A stretch of DNA of 47,104 nucleotides, taken from NCBI RefSeq assembly GCF_007556755.1, contig NZ_VJOO01000022.1:1-47104 (forward strand). The letters run 5' to 3'. The notes below the pieces were generated by a model, which was not told the origin of the DNA, made no database searches, and saw only the letters and a list, made by a program, of their open reading frames with translations. This DNA comes from Tepidimonas fonticaldi (GTDB taxonomy: Bacteria > Pseudomonadota > Gammaproteobacteria > Burkholderiales > Burkholderiaceae_C). A program made the position numbers and the translations under genes. This document shows, piece by piece, positions 27,735 to 37,743 of this stretch (the stretch's first letter is position 1; every line of letters starts with the position of its first letter).

Positions 27735-27756
27735 GGCGTCGCTCGGTCGTACCCGC

Positions 27757-30309
27757 GTGACGACCCCGACCGACCGCTCCCGCGCCGCCCCATCCGCCTG
27801 GACCCTGGGCTGGCGCGCCCTGTGGCGCGACTGGCGCGCCGGCGAGCTGACCGTGCTCGTGCTGGCGATCGCGTTGGCGGTGGCGGCACTGACGGCCGTG
27901 GCCTTCTTTGCCGACCGCCTGCAGGCCGGCCTGCAGCGCGACGCGCGCCAACTGCTCGGGGGCGACGTGGTGCTGCGCAGCGACCACCCCGTGCCGCCCG
28001 AATACGAAGCCCAGGCCCGGGCCTTGGGGCTGGCGGTCACGCGGCATCTGACCTTCCCGACCATGGCCCGCGCCGACGATGCGGACGGTGGCGAGGCGCG
28101 GCTGGTCTCGCTCAAGGCCGTGGCGGCGGGCTACCCGCTGCGCGGCGAACTGCGCACCACGACCGATCCGGAGGACGTGGTCGGACAGGCCGGCCCCGGC
28201 ACGCCGCCGGCGGGCGAGGCCTGGGTGGATGCCGCCTTGCTGGAGGTGCTGAATCTGCGCCTGGGGCAGCCCTTGTGGCTGGGCGACCGGCCGTTTCGCC
28301 TGACCCGCATCGTGGCGCTGGAGCCGGACCGGGGCGCGGGTTTTCTGTCGTTTGCGCCGCGTGTGCTGATTGCCGAGTCCGATCTGGCGGCCACCGGCCT
28401 GGTGCAGCCGGCCAGCCGCATCCAGTACCGGCTGGTCGTGGCCGGCGACGCTGCGGCGGTGCGCCGGTTCGAGGCATGGGCCAAGGCCCGTTTGGCGGAC
28501 ACCGGCGAGCGCGGCACCCAGATCGAGAGCTTCGAGTCCGGCCGGCCGGAATTGCAGCAGACCCTGCAGCGGGCCGAGCAATTTTTGAGTCTGGTGGCGC
28601 TGCTGGCCGCGCTGCTGGCCGCCGTGGCGGTGGCCGTGGCGGCGCGCCAGTATGCGCTGCGCCATCTGGACGATTGTGCGCTGCTGCGCGTGCTGGGTTT
28701 GGCGCAGGCGACGATGGCCCGCGCCTATGCCGTCGCGTTCGGGCTGGCCGGGCTGGCGGCGGCCGCGGTCGGCACGGCCGTCGGGTTTGGCGTGCACTTC
28801 GTGTTCGTGTGGTGGCTGTCCGGGTTGATGCAGACCCAGTTGCCGGCGGCGGGGTGGGCCCCGGTGGGACTGGGGCTGGGCGTGGGGCTGGTTTTGATGG
28901 CCACCTTTGGGTTGCCGCCGGTCCTGCAACTGGCGCGGGTGCCCCCGCTGCGGGTCATCCGGCGCGACGTGGGCGGCCTGCAGCCGGCCACGCTGGCGGT
29001 GTTTGGCGGCGGGGCGCTGGGCTTTGCCGCCCTGTTGCTGGCCGCCAGCCGGGACCTGACGCTGGGGGTCATCGCCGTCGGGGGCTTTGCGGCGGCGGTG
29101 GGGATTTTTGCCGCCGTCGCCTGGGGGGCGCTGGGCGCCTTGCGCCTGCTGGTGCGCGAAACCCATGCCCCCCGCTGGCTGGTGCTGGCCACGCGCCAGA
29201 TCACGGCCCGCCCGGCCTACGCCGTCGTGCAGGTGGCCAGCCTGGCCGTGGGGCTGCTCGCGCTGGTGCTGCTGGTGCTGCTGCGCACCGACCTGATCGA
29301 CAGTTGGCGCCAAGCCACGCCGCCGGATGCGCCCAATCGCTTCGTCATCAACATCCAGCCCGACCAGGCCGAGCCCTTCCGCGCCCATTTGCAGGCGCAG
29401 GGCGTGGACCGCTACGACTGGTACCCCATGGTGCGCGGTCGCCTCGTGGCCATCAACGGCCAGCCCGTGCGGCCGGAACAATTCAACGGCGACCGCGCGC
29501 AGCGGCTGGTCGAGCGCGAGTTCAACCTGTCCTACAGCCGCGAGTTGCCGGCGCACAACCCGCTTGCCGCCGGGCGCTGGCAGCCCGACGAAGCGGGGGC
29601 CATCAGCATCGAAACCGGTCTGGCCGAGACGCTGGGCCTGCGCCTGGGCGATCGCATGACGTTCGACATCGCGGGCGTGCCGCACGAGGCGCGCATCACC
29701 AGCCTGCGCAAAGTGGACTGGGCCTCGATGCATGTGAATTTCTTTGCGCTGTTTCCCGTGCAGTCCATGCCGGCGGAGGTGCCCTACACCTACATCGCCG
29801 CGTTTCGCGCGCCGGCCCAGGCCGGGTTCGACCGGCTGCTGTTGCAGCGCTTTCCCAACGTGACCAATGTGGACACCAGCGCCGCCGTCGCCCAGGTGCA
29901 GCGTGTGCTGGGGCAGGTGATCCGTGCGGTGGAGTTTTTGTTCGGATTCAGCCTGGCGGCCGGGGTGGTGGTGTTGCTGGCGACGGTGGGGGCCACGCGG
30001 GCCGAGCGCGAGCGCGACTACGCCGTGCTGCGTGCGCTGGGGGCCCAGTCCGGTCTGCTGCGCCGGGTGCAGCGCACCGAGCTGCTCGGTGTCGGCGCGC
30101 TGGCGGGGGCGCTGGCTTCGGCGGTGGCGGTGGCCGTCGGCTGGGCGCTGGCGCGCTTCGTGTTCGATTTCGACTGGAGCGTCTCCGGCTGGGTGCCGCT
30201 GGCCGGGACGGGGGTGGGTGCCGGGCTGGCGCTGCTGGCGGGCTGGTGGACCCTGCGCGGGGTGTTGCGCACGCCCGTGGTGCAGACGCTGCGCCGCGCC
30301 GCGCAGTGA
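27757..30309 (+). CDS. Large FtsX-family ABC transporter permease
   Basis: This 850-residue inner-membrane protein has a YbbP-type layout: a helix near residue 35-60, an extracytoplasmic domain, a cluster of helices (about 270-500), a second soluble domain, and three C-terminal helices (FLFGFSLAAGVVVLLATVG, GVGALAGALASAVAVAVG, GVGAGLALLAGWW). The two FtsX-like halves are clear. GTG 27757 is the best start. Such permeases usually work with an ATPase (YbbA type) encoded next door; none is here, so the partner must be elsewhere. Confidence 0.85.
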   Translation: MTTPTDRSRAAPSAWTLGWRALWRDWRAGELTVLVLAIALAVAALTAVAFFADRLQAGLQRDARQLLGGDVVLRSDHPVPPEYEAQARALGLAVTRHLTFPTMARADDADGGEARLVSLKAVAAGYPLRGELRTTTDPEDVVGQAGPGTPPAGEAWVDAALLEVLNLRLGQPLWLGDRPFRLTRIVALEPDRGAGFLSFAPRVLIAESDLAATGLVQPASRIQYRLVVAGDAAAVRRFEAWAKARLADTGERGTQIESFESGRPELQQTLQRAEQFLSLVALLAALLAAVAVAVAARQYALRHLDDCALLRVLGLAQATMARAYAVAFGLAGLAAAAVGTAVGFGVHFVFVWWLSGLMQTQLPAAGWAPVGLGLGVGLVLMATFGLPPVLQLARVPPLRVIRRDVGGLQPATLAVFGGGALGFAALLLAASRDLTLGVIAVGGFAAAVGIFAAVAWGALGALRLLVRETHAPRWLVLATRQITARPAYAVVQVASLAVGLLALVLLVLLRTDLIDSWRQATPPDAPNRFVINIQPDQAEPFRAHLQAQGVDRYDWYPMVRGRLVAINGQPVRPEQFNGDRAQRLVEREFNLSYSRELPAHNPLAAGRWQPDEAGAISIETGLAETLGLRLGDRMTFDIAGVPHEARITSLRKVDWASMHVNFFALFPVQSMPAEVPYTYIAAFRAPAQAGFDRLLLQRFPNVTNVDTSAAVAQVQRVLGQVIRAVEFLFGFSLAAGVVVLLATVGATRAERERDYAVLRALGAQSGLLRRVQRTELLGVGALAGALASAVAVAVGWALARFVFDFDWSVSGWVPLAGTGVGAGLALLAGWWTLRGVLRTPVVQTLRRAAQ

Positions 30310-30324
30310 CCGCCACCCTGCCGC

Positions 30325-30987
30325 TCAGGCCCGGCCATGGCTGGCCGTGCGCAGCAGCACCACCAGAGCGCCCGCCCCGCCGTCCGCCGGCCGGGCCTGC
30401 ACAAAGGCCAGCACCTCGCTTTTTTGCACCAACCAGCTGTGTACCCGGCCCTTGAGGACAGGCGTCTTGCCCGGCGAGCCCAGGCCCTTGCCATGCACCA
30501 CGCGCACACAGCGCAGGCCGTGCTTGTGCGCCTCGCGGATGAAGGCCGCCAGCCGCTCCCGCGCCTCGTCCGTGCGCAGGCCGTGCAGGTCCAGCTCGGC
30601 CTGGATGGCCCAGTGGCCCTGCCGCAGGCGGCGGGCCACGTCGGGGCCGATGCCAGGGCGGCGAAAGCTCAGGTGCTCGTCGGTGTGCAGCAGGGTTTCG
30701 ACGTCGAATTCGTCGCTCAGGGCGGCTTGCATCACCGCACGTTCGTCGGCCTGACGCTGGTGCGGCACCGGCCTCGGGCGCGGCCGTTGCGGCTCGATGC
30801 GGCCGTGCGGCGCCAGCCGCTGCACGGGGCCGACGGCGCGCTCGAACAGCAGCCGGTCGCGCTGCGCGCGCTCCTCGGCCTCGCGCCGGGCGGCTTCGGC
30901 GGCGGCCCGCGCCGCGGCGGCCTGCGCGGCGCGCTGGGCCATCGCCTTCTGAATTTGCCTCAGGTCGGCCAGCGTTCGCACTTTCAT
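30325..30987 (-). CDS. Smr-domain protein (putative DNA/RNA endonuclease)
   Basis: This is a 220-residue protein. The N-terminal half is basic, with an Ala/Arg-rich helix (AMAQRAAQAAAARAAAEAAR). Residues about 130-220 form a Smr domain with the LDLHGLRTDEARERLAAFI motif and the HGKGLGSPGKTPVLK segment. Smr proteins of this type (MutS2 C-terminus, YdaL) nick branched DNA or act on RNA. It is convergent with the permease gene, leaving 15 bases between the stop codons. Confidence 0.88.
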   Translation of the reverse strand: MKVRTLADLRQIQKAMAQRAAQAAAARAAAEAARREAEERAQRDRLLFERAVGPVQRLAPHGRIEPQRPRPRPVPHQRQADERAVMQAALSDEFDVETLLHTDEHLSFRRPGIGPDVARRLRQGHWAIQAELDLHGLRTDEARERLAAFIREAHKHGLRCVRVVHGKGLGSPGKTPVLKGRVHSWLVQKSEVLAFVQARPADGGAGALVVLLRTASHGRA

Positions 30988-31036
30988 GGCAGCGCCGATT
31001 GTCCCGCAAGTCCCGCCAGCGCCGCCGGCGCGCCGT

Positions 31037-31708
31037 TCAGATCAGCCCGCGCTCGGCCATCGAGGTGCAGCCCGCGCGCGTGACGATGAAATGATCCAGC
31101 ACCCGGATGTCCAGCAAACCCAGCGCGGCCTTCAGGTTGCGGGTCAGCGCCTCGTCGGCGCGCGAGGGCTCGGCCACGCCGCTGGGGTGGTTGTGGGCCA
31201 GGATGATGGCGGCCGCGCCGTGGTGCAGGGCGCGCAAGGCCACCTCGCGCGGATAGACGCTGGTCTGGTCGAGTGTGCCGCGAAACAGCTCCTCCAGCGC
31301 GATCAGGCGGTGCTGGCTGTCCAAAAACAGCACGGCAAACACCTCGTGCGCCCGGTCGGCCATGTGCAGCCGCAGCACATCCATCACCGCCGCCGGTGCG
31401 TCCAGCACCGGGCGCTCGCGCAGCCGCTCGCTCAAGGCGCGCCGCACCATCTCGGTCACGGCCAGCAGCTCGGCCCGCTTGGCCGGCCCCAGCCCTTTGA
31501 CGCTGGCCAGTTGCGCCGGCGTCGCCTGCAGCAAGCCGCTTAGGCCGCCCCAGCGGTCCAGCAGCGCCTGGGCAAAGTGCAGCACGGGCTGACCGGCCAG
31601 GCCCGTGCGCAGCAGCAGCGCCAACAGTTCCGCATCGGCCAGGGCCTGCGGGCCGCGCGCCAGCAGTTTCTCGCGCGGACGGGCCTCGGGGGGCAATTCA
31701 CGCACCAT
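31037..31708 (-). CDS. radC: RadC-family JAB1/MPN metalloprotease-like protein
   Basis: This is a 223-residue protein. A helix-hairpin-helix-like region ([18 protein letters not shown]) comes first, then the JAMM zinc motif [14 protein letters not shown] (near residues 173-186) preceded by the family glutamate (VLFLDSQH). DNA repair was once proposed, but the cellular role is unclear. ATG 31708 follows GGAGGAAA with good spacing. It is divergent from fkpB. Confidence 0.92.
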   Translation of the reverse strand: MVRELPPEARPREKLLARGPQALADAELLALLLRTGLAGQPVLHFAQALLDRWGGLSGLLQATPAQLASVKGLGPAKRAELLAVTEMVRRALSERLRERPVLDAPAAVMDVLRLHMADRAHEVFAVLFLDSQHRLIALEELFRGTLDQTSVYPREVALRALHHGAAAIILAHNHPSGVAEPSRADEALTRNLKAALGLLDIRVLDHFIVTRAGCTSMAERGLI

Positions 31709-31768
31709 GGTTTCCTCCCTGTTTTCTACAATGCGCATTTTCGCGCGCCGCCGTGCGGCCTGACCACC

Positions 31769-32215
31769 ATGCCCGTCGTCCAACCCGGTTCCTTCCTGAC
31801 CCTGCACTATCGCCTGTCCGGGCCGGACGGCACCGCCTTCATCGACACGTTCGCGGCCCAGCCGGCCACGCTGTCGCTCGGCGCGGGGGAGTTGTCGCCG
31901 GCGCTGGAGCAGCGTCTGCTCGGCTTGGCGGAGGGCACCCACACCGTGATCGACCTGCCGGCCGGCGAGGCCTTTGGCGAGCGCCAGCCCGACATGCAGC
32001 AGTGGGTGGCGCGCAAGCTGCTCGACGCGCTGGGCGATCCGCACGAGCGCTACGCCCCGGGGGACGTGGTGCAGTTCCCCACCCCCGACGGGCGGGGCAG
32101 CTACGCCGGCCTCGTGCGCGAGGTGCGCGACGACGGGGCCGTGTTGTTCGACTTCAACCATCCCCTGGCGGGCCAGCCAGTGCGGTTCGAGGTCCACATC
32201 ATCGGGGTGCTGTGA
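31769..32215 (+). CDS. fkpB: FKBP-type peptidyl-prolyl isomerase (FkpB/SlpA-like)
   Basis: This is a 148-residue FKBP with the insert typical of SlyD/SlpA-type proteins. It has [16 protein letters not shown], then [20 protein letters not shown] and the terminal [17 protein letters not shown]. The HPLAGQ signature is diagnostic. It overlaps ispH at its stop (TGATG), the same order as in E. coli fkpB-ispH, so the two are co-transcribed. A TACAAT box at 31728-31733 could serve as -10. Confidence 0.92.
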   Translation: MPVVQPGSFLTLHYRLSGPDGTAFIDTFAAQPATLSLGAGELSPALEQRLLGLAEGTHTVIDLPAGEAFGERQPDMQQWVARKLLDALGDPHERYAPGDVVQFPTPDGRGSYAGLVREVRDDGAVLFDFNHPLAGQPVRFEVHIIGVL

Positions 32216-33156
32216 TGAGCGCCGCCGTCCAGGAGGTGCTGCTGGCCGAGCCGCGCGGCTTTTGCGCGGGGGTGGACCGGGCAATCGAGATCGTCGAGCG
32301 CGCGCTGGCCAAGTTTGGCGCGCCCGTCTATGTGCGCCACGAGATCGTGCACAACCGCCACGTCGTCGACGATCTGCGCCAGCGCGGCGCGGTGTTCATC
32401 GAGGACTTGGCCGATGTGCCGCCCGGGGCGGTGTTGGTCTTCAGCGCCCACGGCGTCAGCCGCGCCGTGCAGGCCGAGGCCGAGCGCCGGGGCTTTCAGA
32501 TCTTCGACGCCACCTGTCCGCTGGTCACCAAGGTCCATGTGGAAGTGGCCAAGCTGCGCCGCGAGGGCTACGAGTTCATCCTGATCGGCCATGCGGGCCA
32601 TCCGGAGGTCGAGGGCACCATGGGCCAGCTCGACGGCGGCATCCACCTCGTCGAGACGGTGGCCGATGTGGCCCGGGTGCAGCCCGCGCAGACCGAGCGC
32701 ATCGCCGTCGTCACCCAGACGACGCTCAGCGTGGACGATACGGCGGAGATCTTGGCGGCGGTGCGCGCGCGCTTCCCCGCGCTGCGCGAGCCCAAGCAGC
32801 AAGACATCTGCTATGCCACGCAAAACCGGCAGGATGCCGTCAAGGCGCTGGCGCGGCAGGTGGATGCCGTCATCGTGGTGGGCAGCCCCACCAGCTCCAA
32901 CACCAACCGCCTGCGCGAGCTGGCCGAGCGCCTGGGCGTGCCCACCTACATGGTCGACGACGCGTCGGAGCTGCGCGACGAGTGGTTTGCCCGGGCCCCC
33001 CGCGTGGGGGTGACGGCCGGTGCGTCCGCCCCGGAAGCGCTGGTGCAAGGCGTGGTGCAGCGCCTCAAATCGTTGGGCGCCACCGCCGTGCGCCGCCTGG
33101 ACGGGCCGGTGGAGACCATGCGCTTTCCGCTGCCCAAGGGGTTGAAAGCCGATTGA
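32215..33156 (+). CDS. ispH: 4-hydroxy-3-methylbut-2-enyl diphosphate reductase
   Basis: This is a 313-residue iron-sulfur enzyme that makes IPP and DMAPP in the last step of the MEP pathway. The three cluster cysteines are in [22 protein letters not shown] and ICYATQNRQ. Active-site EGTMGQ and [10 protein letters not shown] are present. The start overlaps the fkpB stop. A core gene, showing this part of the window is chromosomal backbone. Confidence 0.97.
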   Translation: MSAAVQEVLLAEPRGFCAGVDRAIEIVERALAKFGAPVYVRHEIVHNRHVVDDLRQRGAVFIEDLADVPPGAVLVFSAHGVSRAVQAEAERRGFQIFDATCPLVTKVHVEVAKLRREGYEFILIGHAGHPEVEGTMGQLDGGIHLVETVADVARVQPAQTERIAVVTQTTLSVDDTAEILAAVRARFPALREPKQQDICYATQNRQDAVKALARQVDAVIVVGSPTSSNTNRLRELAERLGVPTYMVDDASELRDEWFARAPRVGVTAGASAPEALVQGVVQRLKSLGATAVRRLDGPVETMRFPLPKGLKAD

Positions 33157-33169
33157 CGCCGCCCCGCGG

Positions 33170-36100
33170 TCAGTGAAAGTCGCGGCTGGCCACCGCCAGC
33201 TCGCCCAGCCAGGGGCTGAGGTCTTGCACATGCCCGGCGATCAGGTGGCAGACCGCATGCTCGCCGTCGCCCTGGCGTTGCCATTGGCCCCGGATGGCCA
33301 GCAGCCGCCCCTGCAGCAGCGCCTGCCGAAAGCGTGTTTGCACGCGGCGCCAGACGATCACCGGCACCGTGCCGGTTTCGTCTTCCAGTGTCAGGAACAG
33401 CACGCCCTGGGCCGTGGCGGGCTTCTGGCGGGCGGTGACCAGTCCGCAGGCCCCCAGCAGGCGGCCGTGGGGCTGGGTCCGCAGCCGCTGCGCGGGCAAC
33501 CACTGCGCGGCGGGCAGCCGCGGGCGCAGCAGCGCCAGGGGATGGGCGCGCAGGCTCAGGCCGGTGCCGGCGTAGTCCTGCCAGACCTCCTCGCCCAAAG
33601 GGGCGGGGGGCGGTTGCCAGTCCGCGTCGTCCGGCCCGTTGCTCTCGTGCGCCCCGTTCATCCCCGCGGGGATCGTCGGGACGGTGGCTGCCCGCTCCAG
33701 CGCCAGCGGTGCATGCCAGCCGCTGACGGCCCACCACTGCCGGCGTCGGTGCCCGGCCAGTCCGCGCAGGGCGTCGGCCCGCGCCAGGGCCTGCAGCGCG
33801 CTGCGATCCAGGGCGGCGCGGCGTGCCAGGTCGTCCACGTCGGTCCAGGGGCATTCGCGGCGCGCGGCTACGACGCGCCGTCCGGCCGCCTCCCCGAGTC
33901 CGTGGACCAGCCGCAGCCCCAGCCGCACCGCGGGGTCCGGGGCGCCGTGGGCGGGCTCCAGCGTGCAGTCCCAGTCGCTGATCCGCACATCCACGGGGTG
34001 TACGACCACGCCGTGTCGCCGGGCGTCTTGCACCAGCTGCGCGGGCGCATAAAAGCCCATGGGCTGGGCATTGAGCAGCGCCGCCAGAAAAGCCGCGGGC
34101 TCGTGGCACTTCAGCCAGGCGCTGGCCCAGGCCAGCAGCGCAAAACTGGCGGCATGGCTTTCCGGAAAGCCGTAGGCCCCAAAGCCGCGGATCTGGCGCA
34201 CGATGGCCTGGGCGAAGTCCGGCGCGTAGCCGCGCGCGGCCATGCCGTCGAGCAGGCGCCGCTCGAACCGCTCCAGCTCTCCCCGCCGCCGCCAAGCCCC
34301 CATGCTGCGGCGCAGGGCGTCGGCTTCCTCGGCGCTGAAGCCGGCGGCCAGCATGGCGATCTGCATCACCTGCTCCTGAAAAATCGGCACCCCGAGCGTG
34401 CGCTCCAGGGCGGGGCGCAGCTCCGCCCGGGGCAGGGCCAGCGGCTCGCCCCGGCGCTGGCGCTCGCGGGCAGCCAGGTAGGGGTGGACCATGCCGCCCT
34501 GGATGGGCCCGGGCCGCACGATGGCCACCTGCACCACCAGGTCATAAAAGCAGGCCGGCCGCAGGCGCGGCAGCATGCTCATCTGGGCCCGGCTCTCGAT
34601 CTGGAATACGCCCACCGTGTCGGCGCGCTGGATCATGGCGAAGGTGGCGTCGTCGTGGGGCGGAATGTCGGCCAGGGTAAACGGGCGGCCGCGCCGCTGG
34701 CTGACCAGCCGCAGCGCCCCGTGCAGCGCGGTGAGCATGCCCAGGGCCAGCACGTCCACCTTGAGCAGGCCGAGCGCATCGATGTCGTCTTTGTCCCACT
34801 CGATGACGGTGCGTCCCGGCATCGCCGCCGGGACCACCGGCACGGTGTGGGTCAGCGGCTCGCGGGTCAGCACGAAGCCGCCCGTGTGCTGCGAGCGGTG
34901 CCGGGGCGCGCCCACCAGGGCCTGGGCCAGATCCAGCCAGCGCCGAACGGCCGGGTCGTCCGGGCGCAGACCGGCGGCTGCCACGGCCTCGGGGGCCAGA
35001 TCCCGTGGCGCCTGATGGCGGCACTGGCGGGCCAGCGCGTCCACCGCGTCGGGGGCAAATCCCAGCGCCTTGCCCACGTCGCGCAGGGCGCTGCGGCCCT
35101 GCCAGCGGATCAGGCTGGCGGCCAGTGCGGCCCGCTCGCGGCCATATTTGGCGTACAGGTACTGGATGACCTCTTCGCGGCGCTGGTGCTCGAAGTCGAC
35201 GTCGATGTCCGGCGGCTCGGCCCGCGCCCGGCTGATGAAGCGCTCGAACAGCACAGGGTGGCGCGCGGGGTCGACCTCCGTGATGCCCAGGCAGTAGCAC
35301 ACCGCGGAGTTGGCGGCGGAGCCCCGCCCCTGGCACAGAATGCCGCGCTCGCGCGCAAACCGCACGATGTCGTGCACGGTCAGAAAATATTTTTCGTAGG
35401 CCAGCTCGCCGATCAAGGCCAGCTCGTGCGCGATCTGGGCCTGCACGGCAGCGGGCGTCCCCTGGGGGTAGCGCTGGCGCGCGCCGGCCTCCACCAGGAC
35501 GCGCAGGTGCTGCGCGGGCGAGCGGCCTTCGGGCACGATCTCTGGGGGGTATTCGTAGCGCAGCTCGTCCAGCCGGAAGGTGCAGCGCTGCGCAATCGCG
35601 CGTGTGGCCTCGATCAAACCCGGGGCAAAGCGGCGCTGCCAACGGGCGGTGGGCCACAGGTGCGCCTCGGCGTTCGCGCTGAGGGCCAATCCACACTCCG
35701 CCAGCGGGCGCTGCAGCCGGATCGCGGTCAGGGTGTCGAGCAGGGGCTGCTCGCCGGGGTGGCTCATGCGCACTTCGGGCGCGGCGACGGCGGGCACGCC
35801 GGCGCGGGCGGCGGCGGCCAGCAGCCGTCGTTGCCAGGCGGCATCCTCCAGCCGCCCCTCGGCCGTAATGCCCAGCCAGCCCCGGTCCGCCCCTCGCTCG
35901 CGCAGCCAGCCCCCCAGGGCGTGCAGGCCGGTGGCCCAGGCGGTGTCGTCGGCCGATGGCAGCGCCCAGGCCCAGGGCACGGCCATGAGCAGGCAGCCGG
36001 GCAGGTCGGGGACGTCGTCGATGTCCGTGTGCAGCGGCAGGGCCTGCGGGTCTGCGGCGACGGCGGTGTGGCGTTCCCGGCCGTTTGCCGCAGTGGCTTG

Positions 36101-36415
36101 GCCCTGGCGCAGCCGGCTGATCCAGGCGCTGAGCTGGCCATAGCCGGCCCGGTCCGCCGCCCAAGCCACCAGCGTGAATCCGCCGCCCGGCAGCACCGGC
36201 CAGCGCACCCGCCAGTGGCTGCCCACGAGCAGCGGCAGGCCGCATGCGCGCGCGGCTACGTGGGCCTGCACCACCCCGCCCAGGGTGTTGTCGTCGGTCA
36301 GTGCCAGCGCGGCATACCCCAGCGCGTGGGCCTGCCTGACCAAAGTTTCGGGGCTGGCGGCACCGCGCAGGAAGCTGAAGTGGCTCAGCGTGAACAGGGC
36401 GGCCGGCGCGGTCAT
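33170..36415 (-). CDS. dnaE2: Error-prone DNA polymerase III alpha subunit DnaE2 (ImuC)
   Basis: This 1081-residue C-family polymerase is used in SOS-induced mutagenesis with ImuA and ImuB. The N-terminal PHP domain has FTLSHFSFLRGAASPETLV. The palm has the acidic motif AEPPDIDVDFEHQRREEVIQY. The tail carries helix-hairpin-helix and OB-type parts (FLTLEDETGTVPVIVWRRV). Length fits DnaE2. ATG 36415 overlaps the imuB stop by four bases, so it is translated as part of the cassette. Confidence 0.95.
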   Translation of the reverse strand: MTAPAALFTLSHFSFLRGAASPETLVRQAHALGYAALALTDDNTLGGVVQAHVAARACGLPLLVGSHWRVRWPVLPGGGFTLVAWAADRAGYGQLSAWISRLRQGQATAANGRERHTAVAADPQALPLHTDIDDVPDLPGCLLMAVPWAWALPSADDTAWATGLHALGGWLRERGADRGWLGITAEGRLEDAAWQRRLLAAAARAGVPAVAAPEVRMSHPGEQPLLDTLTAIRLQRPLAECGLALSANAEAHLWPTARWQRRFAPGLIEATRAIAQRCTFRLDELRYEYPPEIVPEGRSPAQHLRVLVEAGARQRYPQGTPAAVQAQIAHELALIGELAYEKYFLTVHDIVRFARERGILCQGRGSAANSAVCYCLGITEVDPARHPVLFERFISRARAEPPDIDVDFEHQRREEVIQYLYAKYGRERAALAASLIRWQGRSALRDVGKALGFAPDAVDALARQCRHQAPRDLAPEAVAAAGLRPDDPAVRRWLDLAQALVGAPRHRSQHTGGFVLTREPLTHTVPVVPAAMPGRTVIEWDKDDIDALGLLKVDVLALGMLTALHGALRLVSQRRGRPFTLADIPPHDDATFAMIQRADTVGVFQIESRAQMSMLPRLRPACFYDLVVQVAIVRPGPIQGGMVHPYLAARERQRRGEPLALPRAELRPALERTLGVPIFQEQVMQIAMLAAGFSAEEADALRRSMGAWRRRGELERFERRLLDGMAARGYAPDFAQAIVRQIRGFGAYGFPESHAASFALLAWASAWLKCHEPAAFLAALLNAQPMGFYAPAQLVQDARRHGVVVHPVDVRISDWDCTLEPAHGAPDPAVRLGLRLVHGLGEAAGRRVVAARRECPWTDVDDLARRAALDRSALQALARADALRGLAGHRRRQWWAVSGWHAPLALERAATVPTIPAGMNGAHESNGPDDADWQPPPAPLGEEVWQDYAGTGLSLRAHPLALLRPRLPAAQWLPAQRLRTQPHGRLLGACGLVTARQKPATAQGVLFLTLEDETGTVPVIVWRRVQTRFRQALLQGRLLAIRGQWQRQGDGEHAVCHLIAGHVQDLSPWLGELAVASRDFH

Positions 36416-37743
36416 GCGTACACCCCCGCAAGCCGCCACTCCCCCGGGCTGGTTGGGCCGGGCTGGGCGTGGCGGTGCAGCCACCAGCAGCGCCCATCTG
36501 CCGAGGTGGCCACGCCCATCTCCCATGCCACCGGGGTGTCCCACCAGCCGGTGGCGATGCGCTGCGGCCCCAGCACCCGCCGCAAGCGCTGGCCCTTCAG
36601 GCGCGGGTGCCCGTCGGGGCCGGTGTCCAGCCGCCGTGGCTGTGGCAGCCACCAGGGGGGCTCCCACAGGGTGGCCATGGCGGCCAGGGCGAGCGCAGGG
36701 GCCGCAGCCGCATGGTCGCTGCCGCGGCGTCCCTCGGTATCCAGGGGGGCTTGGAGGGCGGCGCGCCATCGCTGACGCCGTGCCGGATCCCAATGGGCGG
36801 CGCGCTGCACGGTCTGCACCCGTGCCGGGCCGAGCCGGGCCGACAGTCGTTCCAGCAGCGCCTCCCAGCTCAGGGCATCGTCGGCTGGCCGGTCCGGCAG
36901 CAGCGTGGCAGATGCCGGGCTCCACGGGACGACATGGACGGTTTCCAGCCACAGCCCGTCGACCGCGGCATCGAGGCGGGTGCGCGCCAGGGCGTCGTGG
37001 AGCTGCGAGCGCAGCAGCCGGGTGTCCCGCGTGGGCCGCCGGTGCCGGAAGTCCAGGGCCGTTGCCGCGGGGCGACCCTGCCAGCCCAGTCGCCAGTGCA
37101 ACACACCGGCCTGCCGCTGCTGCAGCCAGGCCGTCAACTGGCCCAGCAGCCGCTGGCCCGCGAAGGCCAGGGCGGCGGTCTCGGCGCTGGGGGCAGGCAG
37201 CGCCAGGGTCTGGTGAAAGCGTTCCGGTGCCTGCCAGCCGGGCAGGGCGAGCGGTGCCTGACCGTACAACGCGTCCAGCGCCTGCAGCAGGCCCGGCGCG
37301 GTGCGGCGCGCCAGCCCCGCGCGCGGGCAGCGGCGCAAGTCCCCCAGTGTGCGCAGCCCCAGGGCGTCCAACACCGGTCGATGCGGCCGGGCGGGGCCCA
37401 AGTGGCTGGCGGGCAGCGCATCTAGCCGGGCCGACCAGTCCGGCCCCAGGGCGTGACCGAAGCCGCCGGCCGCGGGGGTGGCGCGGGCGACCGCCAAGGC
37501 GGCCAGGGCGGTCGGCGCGGCCCCCAGCCGCCCCCAGCCCAAGGCGGCCCCTTCGTGCCGCAGGCGCCGCAGCAGGGCTGCCCGCCCGCCAAACAGCCGC
37601 TGGCTGGCCGACAGCTCCAGCAGCCAGCCGTCCTCGTGCAGTACGGGCTGCGGGCCGTAGCGGGCCAGCCAGGGGCCTGCGGGCTCAAGGGTGGACGAGC
37701 CGTAGGCGGGCAGGCAGGCGATCCACAGGGCATTCGGTGGCAT
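36412..37743 (-). CDS. imuB: ImuB, non-catalytic Y-family polymerase-like protein
   Basis: This 443-residue protein resembles Y-family polymerases (DinB/UmuC). The N-terminal LWIACLPAYG replaces the acidic palm motif, and the later acidic pair is degenerate, as known for ImuB. It is thought to bind the beta clamp and recruit DnaE2. An HhH-like segment (LDALGLRTLGDLRRCPRAGLARR) lies near residues 122-144. The start at 37743 overlaps imuA by 59 bases, while its stop overlaps the dnaE2 start. The three genes form one SOS-controlled operon. Confidence 0.92.
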   Translation of the reverse strand: MPPNALWIACLPAYGSSTLEPAGPWLARYGPQPVLHEDGWLLELSASQRLFGGRAALLRRLRHEGAALGWGRLGAAPTALAALAVARATPAAGGFGHALGPDWSARLDALPASHLGPARPHRPVLDALGLRTLGDLRRCPRAGLARRTAPGLLQALDALYGQAPLALPGWQAPERFHQTLALPAPSAETAALAFAGQRLLGQLTAWLQQRQAGVLHWRLGWQGRPAATALDFRHRRPTRDTRLLRSQLHDALARTRLDAAVDGLWLETVHVVPWSPASATLLPDRPADDALSWEALLERLSARLGPARVQTVQRAAHWDPARRQRWRAALQAPLDTEGRRGSDHAAAAPALALAAMATLWEPPWWLPQPRRLDTGPDGHPRLKGQRLRRVLGPQRIATGWWDTPVAWEMGVATSADGRCWWLHRHAQPGPTSPGEWRLAGVYA

